A stretch of 64,000 nt of DNA from Silurus meridionalis (GCF_014805685.1 NC_060890.1:19592000-19655999); one strand, 5' to 3'; positions 46,552 to 61,785 are shown, counted from the first letter of the stretch. Numbers and translations: made by a program. Notes: generated by a model not told the origin, from the sequence alone.

Positions 46552-49500
46552 ACAGACAGAGATTTAAATGCTCTGTAGTACTCTGTGTCAGTTCACATTT
46601 AAGTAAAGCCTCGGAATGTGATATTCCAGTGTTAAGCACGGCTGAACCTGCTGCTTTCTTTCAATTATTCCACACCTGACATTTGCCTACCCTTTATCGA
46701 GAGATCTTTAATCAGAGCCAATGTGAGAGCAACTACGATGAGATTGGTTTGATTTAATATCTCCTACTGCTCTAAATGGGAATGGGAAACATCAGTCATC
46801 GTCTGTAATGGATGTGTAAAAGGGTATCAGGGTTACTTTCTGTTGATGTCAGAAAAGCACCTATTGGCCTTTATGATACATAATTTACACATTTCTTATA
46901 ATGTACCTGGATACACCATGGATATATATCACAAGCCATAATGGCTTGATGAATCGATCATACTGTGATATTTTACTAAATCTAGGCTTTGCAGGGTGTT
47001 AATCTGAGGTCTGTATAAATGCATATGGTTTTGACCTGCTGTACTTTGCCTCAGTATCATTCCAAAAATTTGACTAGAAATACCGCTCAATTATAAAAGC
47101 TCATTCCCTATATGAAATCTTTACATGTCATGTAGAATTATATTTTTGTAGACACTGTGTCAATCTTTTTGGTGCAGACTAGTTTCTATTCTGAAGGCAC
47201 ATCACTCCAACCTGAATGCTATGTCTCGTCAATAAACCCGAGCTTTCCGTGCTGCTCTGCTTTATTATGTTTGATTTGTACCCTTCATTATTGCTGTCCA
47301 GCCTCAAGGTTTTATCCGCTGCGAGGATCCAGCCATCGTCCTCCGGCCACTTATTATCTTTCACGCTTGACTGAATTTACAAGAAATAAAGGGGTTAAGT
47401 TACCAGCTGCATTATGGCCTAATGCCATTTATCACCCGGCAGGCCTGAGACGAGGTGGACGTGTTTACTGTAGCTCTGGCACAGCTCACTTTGGCCTTGC
47501 TAATAAATAACCGCATGTATTTCACAGCTTCATTCCGTAGGCTCAGAGCGTGACATGTTCCAGTGTGGAGAGAAGGACATCGCATCAGGATATGTGAATC
47601 TTAACGATCTGAGGCCTGTTTAGTAAAGAAAAGAAATTCCGGAGAGCCCCGTGCATAAGTTTTCTCTGTGAGTAAGTTAATGGGAACTCATGCTTTTGAC
47701 ATTTCATCTGGAAGACCTTGGGAAATCTGTTTTAGATTCACATCCATACACTGTACAATGTAAGGTCCTGCAGCCAATAAAAACATACACTTCACATTTC
47801 ACTGATGTGGCTGCAATTCATCTATGTAATTCAAAAAAGTATTTTTCAAAAGTTTTGCTTGTATTTTTTTTTTCCTCCATTGCTCGAGAGAAGAGGCGGT
47901 TTCTCTGCTACAGTTGGTGGAAGTTATTCCGATAAAATATGGGCTTGCTGATGTTTTCCTTTGGAACCTGTTTTGGAAAAGATTGCACATCTCAGGGTGC
48001 TTCTCCTTAAAGAGAGCATTAAAATGTCACTTCATGAGAAATTTACGCTGCTGGAGTTAGCTACGCTCGATTAAAGAATATTTAAGGCTATTTGGAGCTG
48101 TGCTCTTACATCATTCCAGTAAAGGCACACTTCAGCGAGAAATGAATTAAAGAAGTGGATGAGTGTGCGTGCAGCCAAACTATAAGAATCCTGGCCATTG
48201 GACTGTGGAGTAGTGTGAAAGATGTCTGCGTACAAATTTTGTTTTGGTGGTTGCATTTCTTTCTTTATTTATTTATGGGAGACCACAATGAGTATGTTGC
48301 CGAGTTTAATGGACACTCGATAGAGTTCCTGTGTTCGAGTCTCAAGTCTAATACACTACATCCTGTACATCTAGTCATACATACTCGTAAATGAGTTCAG
48401 GACAGGACTACATGACTTTACATACTGAAATAATATGTATAATGTTTTGATCTACAGATTGTTTATAAATGTATATGCATAAAATGCATTTGCAGAACAA
48501 AAGCACAGAAGTTTTATCAGTGTCAAAGTCTTTAGATATTTTGTTTATACAGTGCTGGAAAACAGTCTAACTAGATTATTTATATCTGACAAAGCACAAG
48601 GTTGCTAAAATTTGCAGCAAAACTGCCTCATTACTATGTTTTCCCAATATTGAAGATCCGTATCAGTGTTCATTAAATAAAGTGCAAATGATCAACAATC
48701 CAGCGTGTGTTTCTCCTTAGGGCTCTGCCATATCCTAATGATGTTGTTTTAATGGGTGTTCCTTTTCTCTCTCAGTTCTCTTAGGAATTTGCCTAATTTG
48801 AGACCCTTCATTTGGGTTATTAATATTTCATGTTGTTCATGGATTCCAGGTGAATCATATAATTTATTATTTCATTTTTTTCCCCTTTTATAAACACAGT
48901 GCTGGGTTAAACTATTTTAGATTACTTGGCAAGGCATGTAATGCTCGATCACACTCAGTCAATGAGGATTCAGTAATAAAAAAAAAGACAGATTTCCTGT
49001 CATTAATTAATTATTTACTTTATTTATTTATTAGTAATAAATGATTATTAATATATTATTATATGTTATATTTTTAAAGTTTACGTATTTCTCCAGAACT
49101 GGAATGTCAGCTTGTGAGCATGTGAGATAATAAAATAATAATAATAATAAAGTAAGAAAATTATCGCATTTCCATTCTTTCTTTAAATTATTAACAAAAT
49201 GTGCATAGCAGAACTTTCATTTGTCTTAAAAGTCATGTTTAAATTCAACTCAATCCACCTCAAAATATTCTAAAATGTGCAGTGGCCATGATACTATTAA
49301 GGGTTGTTTTTTATCCAGTTGTTTGGAATTCATCAGGTGTGGATGCCTTGGGCATTAATATCAGAGAAACACCACTTCATTCCTCGCTTTTACTCTTCAG
49401 TCTCCTGACAGATGTCTCACTGATTCCACATCACAGCATCATTGAACCAAGTTCTGATTTGATTTGTTTATTTTATCACTATCTGACCGACCGATTGAAG

Positions 49501-50204
49501 CCTGAGTTACCTGAGGCTTGTCGCCACATTGTCAGTCATATACATGTTAATATCACGTTACACTGGATTTTTGAGGAACTGTACTAAAGCATTTACAGGT
49601 GATTTTGCGTCATATTTGCAAATAAGTTTTCCAGCAGTGGCAGATATTTTCCGGTGATTTAGACATGAATTATGTAGGGCATTAAGTACCTATTTTTTTT
49701 TTTTGGTTTATTAATAACCCTCCAAACAGTGCAGTGGCTCTGTAGAGTTGTTTAGCTTTATAAAGTGTGTAGTTGACAGAAGCATTTTCATCAGATGGCT
49801 AAAAATGAATGTATTAAAGACCGAAAAGCATCATTTCAGACCCACTTATTCTAAAGCCTAGTGTCCCAGAAGACTGCAGGCTGAGCCTCTCTTTTTACAC
49901 ACAACCACAGAGCTGAGCTAAACATACAAGCATAATGGAGATTCAACAGTGAACTCCTTAAATGATGTATATAAAAAAATCTAAATCTCAAGATTTCCAT
50001 GGGTTCCTCAAGTTTGCAAATTATTTTACTTTTAAAAATAAAAAAGTGTAGAATCAATATCTTGAAATTAAGTAAGATTTGCAGTTATACATTTGCAGTC
50101 AGTATTTATGCATATATATTTGTAGCAATGTACAATATATAACCAGGAGTTTGTGGATGTCCATATGTGATTTTTATTTTATTTTTTATCATCCCACTCC
50201 ACAT
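46552..50204. other. Long non-coding stretch with CNE-like blocks
   Basis: 46590-46830, 47000-47650 and 47980-48260 are balanced and repeat-poor. 48400-50200 is mostly A+T-rich with an ATA repeat near 49125-49150. A 117-codon ORF at 47157-47510 and others show no known domain. No transposon was recognised. Confidence 0.4.
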
Positions 50205-50890
50205 TTCAAGTCAAGTCAAGCAGGCTTTATTGTCATTTTAACCATACACAGTGCAGTACACAACGACACGAAGCAACGACCAAGACCAAGTTGCTACAGC
50301 AAACAACATAAATTGACAAAAGGAACACAAGGAACCCAGAAGTTCACATAACTCTAAACTAACTACACAAAGTGCACATGAGGAAAACAGTAACATAGTA
50401 GCGACGACCAGTACAGTTGGTTTCGCAAGAAGGATTGTCGATATACAGTATGAAGATGAAGGATGTGTGCAAAACTACAGTACAGAAGGTTGTGCAAAAG
50501 GGATTGTCCATAAACAAATAAAAAAATAACTACATGCAAACGTTTGGCTCAACAGAAGTGTGCAAACAGCAGTTGTTGTTGTTTTTTCTGTTGATTTTGT
50601 GTGTGTATCAATGCAGTTCCTTCATATTCAGGAGTCTGATGTCTTTTAGGAAAAAACTTTTACACAGTCTGGATGTGAGGCATGAATGCTTCTGTACCTT
50701 TTTTCAGACGGCAGGAGAGTGAAGAGTGTGTGTGAGGGGTGTGTGTGGTGAGCCACAATGCTGGTGGCTTTACGGATGCAGCGTGTGGTGTAAATGTCCA
50801 TGATAGAAGAAAGACAGACCACGATGATCTTCTTAGCCGTCCCCACTATCCGCTGTAGAGTCTTGCGATCCGAGACATTTAGTCCCTTTT
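50205..50890 (-). mobile_element. L2/CR1-type LINE 3' end
   Basis: On the minus strand, 50870 down to 50650 encodes the family's ORF2 C-terminus: R-K-T-L-Q-R-I-V-G-T-A-K-K-I-I, then S-I-M-D-I-Y-T-T-R-C-I-R-K-A-T-S-I-V, T-H-P-S-H-T-L-F-T-L-L-P-S and K-R-Y-R-S-I. These blocks are characteristic of the region after reverse transcriptase in L2/CR1-like LINEs. A 3' UTR of about 430 bases follows, ending in tandem TCAAG units at 50207-50220. The copy is 5'-truncated and has a frameshift after the last block. Confidence 0.85.
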
Positions 50891-51228
50891 TGCCGTTTTA
50901 ATAATCCCCACTCTTCTGGGAAGGCTGTTCACTAGATTTTGAAACATGGCACTGGGGATTTGCTCGTTCAGCCCACAAGTGAGATCAGGGCAATGATGTC
51001 AGGTGAGGGTGCAGGCCACGTTCCAATTCATTCCAAAGTGTTCAGTGGGGTTGAGGTCAGAGATCTGTTCAGGTCCCTAGTGTTCTTTCACAGCAACCAT
51101 GCTTTTTGTAGAGCTCTCTTTGTGCACAGGGGCATTGTCCTGCTGAGACAGGTCTGAACTTTTCAGTTCCAGAGAAAACTAATTGTACATTTATAGCATG
51201 CAATGACATTTTATACAATTGTGTACAT
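50891..51228 (-). mobile_element. Tc1-type transposase relic, copy 4
   Basis: The minus strand encodes Q-Q-D-N-A-P-V-H-K near 51135-51150 (second catalytic aspartate) and, in broken frame, L-N-P-T-E-H near 51040-51055 (catalytic glutamate). This places it in the Tc1 group. It directly abuts the LINE end at 50890. Confidence 0.78.
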
Positions 51229-51275
51229 TTATCCTAGAACAGACTGGGGAAGAATTACACATGTATGTGATGACC

Positions 51276-51278
<3 letters not shown>

Positions 51279-51348
<70 letters not shown>

Positions 51349-51349
51349 T

Positions 51350-51419
<70 letters not shown>
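51279..51419. repeat. (TG)n microsatellite
   Basis: About 70 TG units with two TC interruptions near 51348-51354. Confidence 0.97.
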
Positions 51420-51421
<2 letters not shown>

Positions 51422-52388
51422 ATACCTGAAAATCCAGCCAATTTGCATTTGTTAGTTTTTAGGATATCTCGTTCATAAACTCAAAATTGGATATAAAAAA
51501 ATATTTTATAATAAACTCTGCTGTACAGTAACATGTATGCCACTAAATACTGTATATTAAATACTGTAATTAAAGTTATCTGAAGCAGATTTGTATGTGT
51601 AGTTGAAAAAAAAAAAAACAATGAATATATATGATATTATTGATAGAAGCAAAATACTTCTTTACTTTTCTATAATATACTGCACACTTCATTTTTTACC
51701 AAACTGTTAAATCTGCATTATTTAAATGTACTTGCATATAAATGTGTAGTGCACATTCACTGTATGTGTAAATGTAGCACTTTATGCTTACTTTCATTAT
51801 GCACATGTACATTTTAATCACACAAATTCTATTTCACTTATGCATAAAGTGACAGGAAACAGAAAAACAAATAGTTCTAAAACTCTCCTCCCAACCTCGA
51901 AGCCCTGGCAGAGTCATACAAAAAAGCAGCCATGTCTGTTTTAAGAGCCTCAGCCTCCTGTGCATAAGCATTTCAGTGAGCACACTGATGAACCAGTCTA
52001 ATTAGAAATAAAAGACAATGCTCATGTCTGAGATAAAGCCAGCAATGTATGCCAGCGGCCGTTCAGAGGCACTGGGGCTAATGAGCTCTGAGTTGGGGTG
52101 GGGAGGCTAGACAAGCTCTTCAGAGCCAGGAGGGTGAAAGAGAGGGGCAGTTTGGAGAGGTGGGGGGGTCAGGGGTGGGAATACAATTCTCGCCCCTCGA
52201 GCCACACGGACGGTGGGGAGGCGCTTTCCCTCACGGAGGTCAGAGCTGAGAACTGGCGGGTTATGCATTTATTACGGCCATAATTACGGCTCAGACGCTC
52301 GCAAACACGCAAGTCAAGTTCCAACCAGAAGTAGAAACACTTCACCTTTTGATCAGAATGTGTCATACTGAATTTTTCATACTCTTAA
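51420..52388. other. Non-coding stretch with CNE-like, G-rich block (51880-52300)
   Basis: The block is GC-richer with G runs at 52160-52180 and TAATTACGGCTC-type words at its end. No gene was recognised. Confidence 0.4.
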
Positions 52389-52410
52389 TTAAGATATACA
52401 TATATATATT

Positions 52411-52496
<86 letters not shown>

Positions 52497-52512
52497 TTAT
52501 ATGATGTATTTT

Positions 52513-52555
<43 letters not shown>

Positions 52556-52559
52556 TTTT
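52389..52559. repeat. (TA)n-(TTTA)n compound microsatellite
   Basis: TA array mainly 52417-52490, then about 13 TTTA units at 52507-52559. Confidence 0.97.
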
Positions 52560-54637
52560 ATTCCGACAACATTATTATATAGTAGATGCCACCACAAGGT
52601 CTCTCATTTTACTATGCTGTATTCTGATGCTAGCTGAATAACATTCTAGACCATCATTTTCCCCCCTCATTATATTCCATATGTGTGCTTACATGTCTGG
52701 GAGAAATTGATCTGATCATCTATTTGAAAGCATACGTGCCAAGAGCTCGGTGATGGGGCATAAACTACAATCTCGCAAAACAATAATGATGCTTATCACT
52801 CACAGTTGGCAGGCCAAGCTTATGAGAAAATAAATATATAAATATATATAGATATATATTTGTCCCAGACTTGGGCGGTTATTGGAAGTCAGAAAACATA
52901 GATCTTTTTTGTAGTTCTGATAATTCACTCCTGGCACCGAGATTGATGACAACAAGAAGTCTATAAAAGATGTTACCTCTATATTTCAGCAGTGTGATGT
53001 ATTTCAGTAGCTTGTCAAATGGTTTTATTCTTTTTTTTCCTTTCTTTTCCTTCCAGAATGAAAGGAACGGGAACAGCATTTCAAAGCTTGGAATCAATAC
53101 GATAAAACCAATCCAGCGCTTTTTCTTTCTTCTATTCCTTTTTTTTTTCTTTACTTTATTTGTCTGCTCTACATTTGAACAGCAGGCTGCTATATGTTAA
53201 CAATGCTCTTTATCTTTGTTTGCTCTACGATGGCTAATGAGTGCCCGAATGTAATGTGAAAAGGGAAAAAAAAAGCTGTCTAACACAAACTGACCTGTGT
53301 GACCAAATGTGTCACTTAAGCACTTTAGCGAGATAATTACCCCAACTAGCGGTGCAGTTCTCTCCAAACTAGCCAACACTTTTGCCACTAATTTCCAGTC
53401 CAATTTAAAGAAGTGCTAGATCTTTTTTTTCTTTTTTGACACGTACATCTTTTAGTTTTTTACACTCATATGCACAGAGAAATACTTAATTGAACTAGAG
53501 TAAAAAGTGACAGAGGAATGCTCATTTAACATACTGAAACCAAACATAACATCAAAATTAAGGGCCTTTGTGTGTTTAAGGGTGAATAAGTTGCTTTTCT
53601 CTAAGGGTACTTTTTTCTAAGGGTGTCTAGTCTAATCAGTTTGAGTCAACCCATGGTACATTTATTTCTTGGTGCATTTCGTAGGTAAGAAATGCAGAAA
53701 TCACACATGGGTGAGGATCAGACCTACTAGTTGTGTAAGATGGTTTCGACCCTCATCTAAGCAAATCCTAGTGTGATTTGATTGCAGTGACAAAGTCGTG
53801 TGACTCTGAATAAACTTATTATACGATGTGAATCAGCCATGCTGTGTATTATGTTTGTTTTAACCAAAGAATAGCGTTGTAGTTCTGAAGAAGAGCAGTG
53901 TGTTATGGATATTTAGGCTAATAAACATTTCAAACAGTTGAAATAATATAAATTAATTAATTAAATTAATTAAATACATAAGTATATAAGTGCATATGTG
54001 CTCAAATGATTTCTATTCTTTCTTCACACTCATGGAAAAGGTGTGTTTAGTGTATTAAGTATGTTAACAAGTAATATTTTCAACCCTATACATCACTATT
54101 TAATTATGTGTCATGTACAACCGAACCGAAACAAATAGAACATGAAGAAAACATATCAGTTTCGCTCTGATTCATATTATAATCTCAAGGCCATAAGCAT
54201 GATGGGTATGCTTTCTTCTCCTTCTTTTTTTTTTCACTCTACAGAAAACTGGTAAAATAAAAAAATAAAATACAGAGGTGCTTTATAATTACTTTAAACA
54301 TACAATGGGATCAAAATTTGCACCCAAATCACTGCACTTCATTTCCTTGCTTTACTTTTTGCTCCTCAAGCGATCTCAAGGGGCTTCTGGACGATTTAGT
54401 GCATGCAAAGCTTTCAGTGTTTTAAATGTGCAAAGCACACGGCTTGGACATTTTCTGCCTTTTTCAAAACAACAAAGCATGGCGAGAGAGTGCAGCAAGA
54501 GGCTGGGAGCGAGGCCTCAGACACACAGAGTCTCAGCAAGTGCCCTTTGACCCTGGCCTCTGAGTTTCCACTGGCCATTCCACAACTCTCCTGCCAATAT
54601 TTAAACACTTCCTGATTAGACAAGCGGGTGGCAGGAA
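52560..54637. other. Non-coding stretch, nothing recognised
   Basis: 52600-53420 is moderately balanced and might contain CNEs. 53430-54270 is A+T-rich with a TTAA-type run at 53945-53975. No gene or transposon was identified. Confidence 0.5.

Positions 54638-54724
<87 letters not shown>
54638..54724. repeat. (TC)n-(AC)n compound microsatellite
   Basis: TC array to 54680 directly followed by about 22 AC units. Confidence 0.97.
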
Positions 54725-56243
<1,519 letters not shown>

Positions 56244-56766
56244 CAGGGGTCCCCAAACTATTTTTCTGTGAGGGCCACATCATCTTTCTTTTTTTTAATA
56301 GGCGGCCGAAAATGACATGGGCCGGAGTAAAAATGACATGGGCCAGAGTGAGGACCTGTGTTGTTGTGGAGATTTTATTACGATTTTAAATGTATGTATT
56401 ATGGCTCCTAATAATAGATACGTTTATTATTTTGTAATGCATCCTACAGACAAATGAGCTTTGCTTTCCAAGAAATATATAGCCTATTATATCAGCATTA
56501 TTACTATCAAAATGACATTTTACAAAATTTATTTGCTATTGAAATCAAAACATTGATGTTTACATTTTGTTGGTTGTTGGGTGAATTGAACAAATAATTA
56601 GGCTATGTTAATAACTAAATAAAATCCTAATAAATAATTAATAACAAAATTTTTGTTTGAAAGCCAACCGTTATTATTAAATGCAGATATGAGTAAAGAT
56701 AGATCTAAGATTAAATTTTTTCAAAATATGTCTTCCAAACATTAGGGCCATAGTTTGGTGACCCTA
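56244..56766. mobile_element. hAT-like non-autonomous element
   Basis: The left end starts CAGGGGTCCCCAAACTAT, followed by GAGGGCCACA. The right end (56747-56766), read inverted, is TAGGGTCACCAAACTATGGC. The TIRs match at most positions. CAGGGGTCCCCAA-type termini are typical of hAT elements. No clear 8-bp target duplication remains (GACTACTG versus AATATAGA). No coding capacity, A+T-rich interior. Confidence 0.65.
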
Positions 56767-58585
56767 AATATAGAATTGTGGATGGTGGATTAATTAGATT
56801 ATCTGAGACTAATAAATAAATTAGAAAAAAAAAAAAAAAAGATATTTGGGTTAGGGATAATCTGAAAAAAATGTCTTTAGTGCCACCCAGATTTGTGTTC
56901 ATTGGCTTTTTGCTTTGAAAAAATAAAAAACAAGCTATTTTTGGTTAAAAAATTATTTCGGTTTAAAATGTCAAATATTTTATATATTTTCAATATTTAC
57001 CTCATTTATAGTTTATTGCTATTGAATTTTTTAACGTCACCTGTTTTATTTGAGTTTCTTGATTTGTGGTGCTCTAAAAACAAACAAAAAAACTCCTAAA
57101 CGAGTGGTTAATTTTATGTAAAATATCTGATTAACCGTCACCGCATAATCCATCAATAGCTTCAAAGAACATTCGGCCATTATGCACTTTTTAAAAGCAA
57201 CAAGAAGGTGACAGTAAATAGGAGCCTGAGGCATGCTCTCGTTTTACACTGTTTTGCAATGAACAAAAACCTCTCTGGACACCCATCGCAGAACATCCCC
57301 CTCCCCGCCCCTCTTTGCCTCACAAAATGCTCTACTAGATTGTATGCAATCTGAATATGTTGCTTGTCTTATTTATTATTTACTCAAACAGCTCCAGAGT
57401 GGACATTTTTTCCTAACAAAAGAGCACCAAAGAAATGTAAATTGACTTCCAGGTTAGGATTGTTCGATTGGAAATATTGTGCATATTATGGCATTGATCA
57501 TATGTGGTATTGTGGCATTTTGCTTACTAGACTTTGTGTGATTAAACAAATAAAAAAAAAATTAAAAATGTAATTTTATGTGTGTGTGTTTAAAAACAAT
57601 AAAAAAGCCATGAATTACTTTTAGTGAACAAAATCATTGTAATTCACATTTTATTTTGCAAAATGCTCAAACAGACCTGTTAGGCTTAAAATCAATCCAA
57701 AATTCTGAAGGTGTTACAAACTTTAATTTATGAAGTTATAATCTATTCATTTACACATTTAAATAGCTGTAATGATGAATTATATCTCTCACTTGCAAGT
57801 ACTCCAGTAATCATTAGATCAGCATCAGGCACTTTGTTTGAACATTTTCGGGAGGATTTATTACGTAGCATTAGTGAAGACACAATAATATAAGGCCTGC
57901 TTTACTCCTACTACTCCTACTTCCCTTCTTTATTTGATTATTTCATGCTTCAGCAAGCCAATATGTTCCAATTTGGGATAAAAGCCTATATGACAAAATC
58001 TGCTGTTTGGTTCATTTCCATTACTATAGACTTGAATCACTGCAACATGTTTATACTGTATATTGTATTACTTTGTGAACTTTTCAGCTTCACAATGTAA
58101 ATTGACATGCCTCAAAAAGCAGCAGTCTTTATAATGTGATAAAGTGTGTCTTCCAGTTCCCCACTGCCTACAGCCTGGCGATCAACATCAACATTTTACA
58201 TTTCGGGCTGCTGCTCAATAACCTGTGCCAAAGCAGATTATCCCCTAACAGGACATAAACACTGCACAGAACATCACGCTGAGGGCTCCAGCCGAGACAC
58301 AACCTCCAATCCTTCAGCACATCCAATATCTTAGAGCTCAATGTGAAATATGGTGCATTAGCAGGTACAGTAAATAATGCTGAACGAACATAACATACAT
58401 TATAAATCATGACTAAGGAATTAAATCAATTTAGCATTTATTATTCTGTTTTTATCAGTCTATAAAAGTTGTGTGTAAATGTTCTCTTTTTTTTATGGAC
58501 CAAGTTAAACTAAACATGATTGTTGATCATTAACATTGATTTCCTTCACACTCACAGGAAGTGCTTTCCTGGCAGAGCATATTTG
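56767..58585. other. Non-coding stretch, nothing recognised
   Basis: Mostly A+T-rich, with an A run at 56826-56840. 57100-57330 and 58090-58340 are more balanced. No gene was recognised. Confidence 0.5.
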
Positions 58586-58593
58586 CATTTTTA

Positions 58594-59389
58594 CAGAGGT
58601 GGGATGTAATGAAATACAAATACTTCGTTACTGTACTTATGTAGATTTTTCTGGTATCAGTACTTTACTTCACTGCTTATTTTTTGGACAACTTTTACTT
58701 TCACTCATTATTATTTTTTACACAAATATCTGTACTTTCTACTTCTTACATATTCAAACCAGACGTTTCGTTTAATCTTAGTTTTCTTTGTAATCTTAGT
58801 TACTTAGTTTGAATCTATTTGGTGAAATATTCAATGTTTTTTCTTCTCATTGCATGCAGTTTTCAGCTCATCGACTTATTTCTTGTCATTGCACGACTTT
58901 TTTAACCTACCACTTGTGTTCCCCGCTATCGCGCACCACAGACAAAAGCTAGCGTACAAAGCTAACAAGTAAGGCAGAGGGCAACAAGAAGTCTGGGGTT
59001 AACGTGACTGAGACAGAGGGAGTCAGTGATGTAAACATGACTGAGAACAGAGACATTCCTGATCACCTGATCATCACCATCTTTTCTCTGCTTGTGTTCT
59101 ATATGGTGGATGTTCAGCCTGGATATGTTTATTAGGTAGCAACATTTTAAATTATTGTATTAATATATTAATTTGATGTGAGGTCCAGTTACCAGCGTGA
59201 CACTAAAACAATTAGTAGTAAAGGCTACTTTTTACTTAAATACATGTCCGAGCCCAAACTTGAGTTTTTTTTTTTTTTTTAATTGAGTGAAAAGTGTAGT
59301 TAGTACTCCAACTTTTACTCAAGTCTTTTAAAACATAAGTATCTGTACTTTTACTTGAGTGACGGATGTGTGTACTTTTGCTATCATTG
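58594..59389. mobile_element. hAT-like non-autonomous element
   Basis: A 796-bp unit starting CAGAGGTGGG and ending ACTTTTGCTATCATTG, a decayed version of the expected inverted ACTTTTGCCACCTCTG. Near-matching 8-bp flanks CATTTTTA (58586-58593) and CATTTTAG (59390-59397) fit a diverged hAT target duplication. Internal sequence repeats words such as TACTTTTACTT that I associate with an abundant teleost family. No transposase. A T run lies near 59265-59280. Confidence 0.65.
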
Positions 59390-59397
59390 CATTTTAG

Positions 59398-59782
59398 GGA
59401 GCTGAAAACAACAAAAGTCAATAGTGCAATTGCAAAAGTGTGCATCTAAATGCAGCATACACTTCATTTTCCAGTAATGAAGCTCAGCCACTGCACTGCA
59501 CTTTTATAGACAATAGATAAACAGTTTCACATTTTATTACATCCCATTTTCTGTCTGAAATGAAGCTCTATTTATCTGAGATTTGAACGTGATTGCAACT
59601 GAAATATGTTAATTTTGAATTACAGTGTAATTCCTATAGCAAATAATAGTAACTTTTAAAAGTTACATGGTTTAATGCTTATTGGACATGTTGGACATGT
59701 TTGTGTCTAATTGTGAAATTTATACAAACTCACGGAACTCTTATAGACTAAAAAAGTGGAATTAATTTATACAGTAATCCGT
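59398..59782. other. Non-coding stretch, nothing recognised
   Basis: A+T-rich, with no feature identified. Confidence 0.6.
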
Positions 59783-59870
59783 TCAATTCAGTTGAATTAA
59801 ATTTTATTTGCATAGTACTTTTAACAATGGACATTGACTCAAAGTATTTTCAAAAATAATGAATAATGAA
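59783..59870 (-). repeat. Dispersed fish repeat tail
   Basis: CAATTCAGTTGAATTAAATTTTATTTGCAT and following words match, inverted, the tail at 44170-44215. Confidence 0.5.
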
Positions 59871-60680
59871 TAATTACAAATTAAATGTTTTGAAGTTCTA
59901 ATGAACAAGGAAAATTGTTAATTTGTAGTATGATGGTTAAGGCCCTTTGTAACAAAGCAGCATTACAGGAAGCCATATTCATATTACATTTAAAGTGTCA
60001 ATTCTGATGTAGTTGCACTCTTGCAGTATTTTCACTCCTCTTATTTCATATAAATGACCCAAATTATCAACGTTTTTTTATATGACTTGGCTAGTTTTAA
60101 AAGCACATGTGATGTGATGCAGTGTTATTAGTCCAGCAGTGATCCTCACTTATATCGAGTCTCAGCCACCCCCCTGGCACTTCATCTGATGCTCTGATGA
60201 CTGATTCTCACGTTCCTCTTCTGCTCTTTGAGGAATACAGCAAGGCTCACAGCAATAGCAGGCTTCTTGTGCCATGCGTTCATGTTCTCTACGTCCCCCA
60301 GCTCTTCCTGGCAGCTCACTACCTCTAATTGTTATTAATCTACTCCAATTAAAACGGACGGCTTCCCTGTCACTACTCTTCCCTTCTCCCCTTGACAGTC
60401 ATGTACACTGTTGACATGCGCAAAGACACGAGACAGGAACGCTTCTTCGCTTTCTCCATTGCCCAAACAGTAAAGCTTCAGCTCTGGCTTCATGTTTGAA
60501 GTGCGGCTGTTATCAAATGTGTTCATTAGGTTACATGCTTCACTTGATTAATTATATTTAAAGAAATTGCGGGTACTTTGGATCTAGCATCTGACAGAGC
60601 TACGGCATGCCACAGATCCCTAATTTAAAAAAGAAAGAGGGGGTTGAGGGCATTTTTTTCTTTCTTTCTCTCTATCTTAT
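59871..60680. other. Non-coding stretch with CNE-like block (60120-60540)
   Basis: The block is balanced and repeat-poor. A 63-codon minus-strand ORF lies in it with no known domain. Confidence 0.4.
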
Positions 60681-60796
<116 letters not shown>

Positions 60797-60808
60797 TATT
60801 CTGGACAG

Positions 60809-60866
60809 ACTGTGCAGCTCCCAGAGGAGCTGAACGTATTCAAATGTATCTCCATCAATGAGCACG
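60809..60866 (+). other. Candidate coding exon (weak)
   Basis: A 58-base segment is preceded by a long pyrimidine tract and a TACTATTCTGGACAG acceptor-like sequence, and followed by a GTAATT donor-like sequence. Only one frame is open: T-V-Q-L-P-E-E-L-N-V-F-K-C-I-S-I-N-E-H. The other two frames have stops. I do not recognise the peptide. The upstream pyrimidine tract is a microsatellite, which would mimic an acceptor tract by chance, so the call is speculative. Confidence 0.2.
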
Positions 60867-61111
60867 GTAATTATGAATTCCCCACTAATTAGTATATACA
60901 CTACTTTCCTTGCATATTTGATTTCCACCGTGAGATGGTAATAAGGGAAATGCCCATTTTTGTCCTATCTCATGAAAATTCCAGAATGTTAAAGGGGGGA
61001 GGGCAGATGGTGAGAGAGAGACAGGGGATGCATTAAATATGAAAAAAAGAGAGTGAGCACGAGAGATAGAAAGAAAGAGAAAGAGTGAGTATGAGAGATA
61101 GGGAGATAGAT

Positions 61112-61112
<1 letters not shown>
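60867..61112. other. Non-coding stretch, purine-rich
   Basis: 60990-61112 is rich in G and A with imperfect GAGA words. Confidence 0.55.

Positions 61113-61146
<34 letters not shown>
61113..61146. repeat. (GA)n microsatellite
   Basis: About 16 GA units. Confidence 0.95.
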
Positions 61147-61148
<2 letters not shown>

Positions 61149-61536
61149 TTTTGCAGATAATTGGTATGGTTACTGAGGGGATAAACCAACGCTTCTACTT
61201 TGCGCTGAACATTGAGGCATTAAAATTGTCTTAGAAGCTCCCGACATTAACTAAAAGCCTTTTCAGTTAGATATATTTTTTCTACCCCATATTAATTTCT
61301 TTTTTAATAAATCCACTGTGTTTTTGAAACGGTATGCAGTCATACTGCAAATATATTCTTTAGCGTTGCACAGATTAGGCTTCTTTCTTTGTGTAAATCT
61401 ACATTTAAAATACATCTCTTGACAATTATTATTTCTTGTGTGTGTTTCTTTTTTTTTTTTTTTTGCATTTTGTAACAAATTTTAGAAGTTTGAAATCCGT
61501 TCTATTACTATGCAGTTATAATTAGCAAAGTATATA
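61147..61536. other. Non-coding stretch, nothing recognised
   Basis: A+T-rich with a T run at about 61449-61464. Confidence 0.6.
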
Positions 61537-61785
61537 GAGGAAGTGGTAGCTCAGTGGTTATGGCTCTGGGTAACTGATTGGAAGATTGGGGGGTCAAGCC
61601 CAGTATCGCCAAGCTGCTGCTCTTAGATCCTCGAGCAGGGCCTTGGAGCAAGTTCCTCTGTGCTCTGGGGCTGCACTATCATGGCTGGCTCTGAGCTCTG
61701 ACCCCAGCTTCCTAACATTGCTGGTATATGTAAAGAAAGAATGTCACTGTTCTGTTATGTACATTTGACAATATAACAAACCTTT
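61537..61785 (+). mobile_element. tRNA-derived SINE, copy B
   Basis: The plus strand starts GGAAGTGGTAGCTCAGTGG (A-box region) and has GGGGGGTCAAGCCC about 40 bases further (B-box region). Body and tail blocks match copy A at 6106-6346 in reverse. The tail ends near TGTACATTTGACAATATAAC. The internal promoter boxes are better kept than in the other copies, though the head no longer folds as a real tRNA. Confidence 0.8.

Noticed and set aside
61541..61600. Possible tRNA gene (A-box and B-box-like sequences)
   Set aside because: The head does not form a convincing cloverleaf, and it continues into a SINE body shared with the copy at 6.1 kb.
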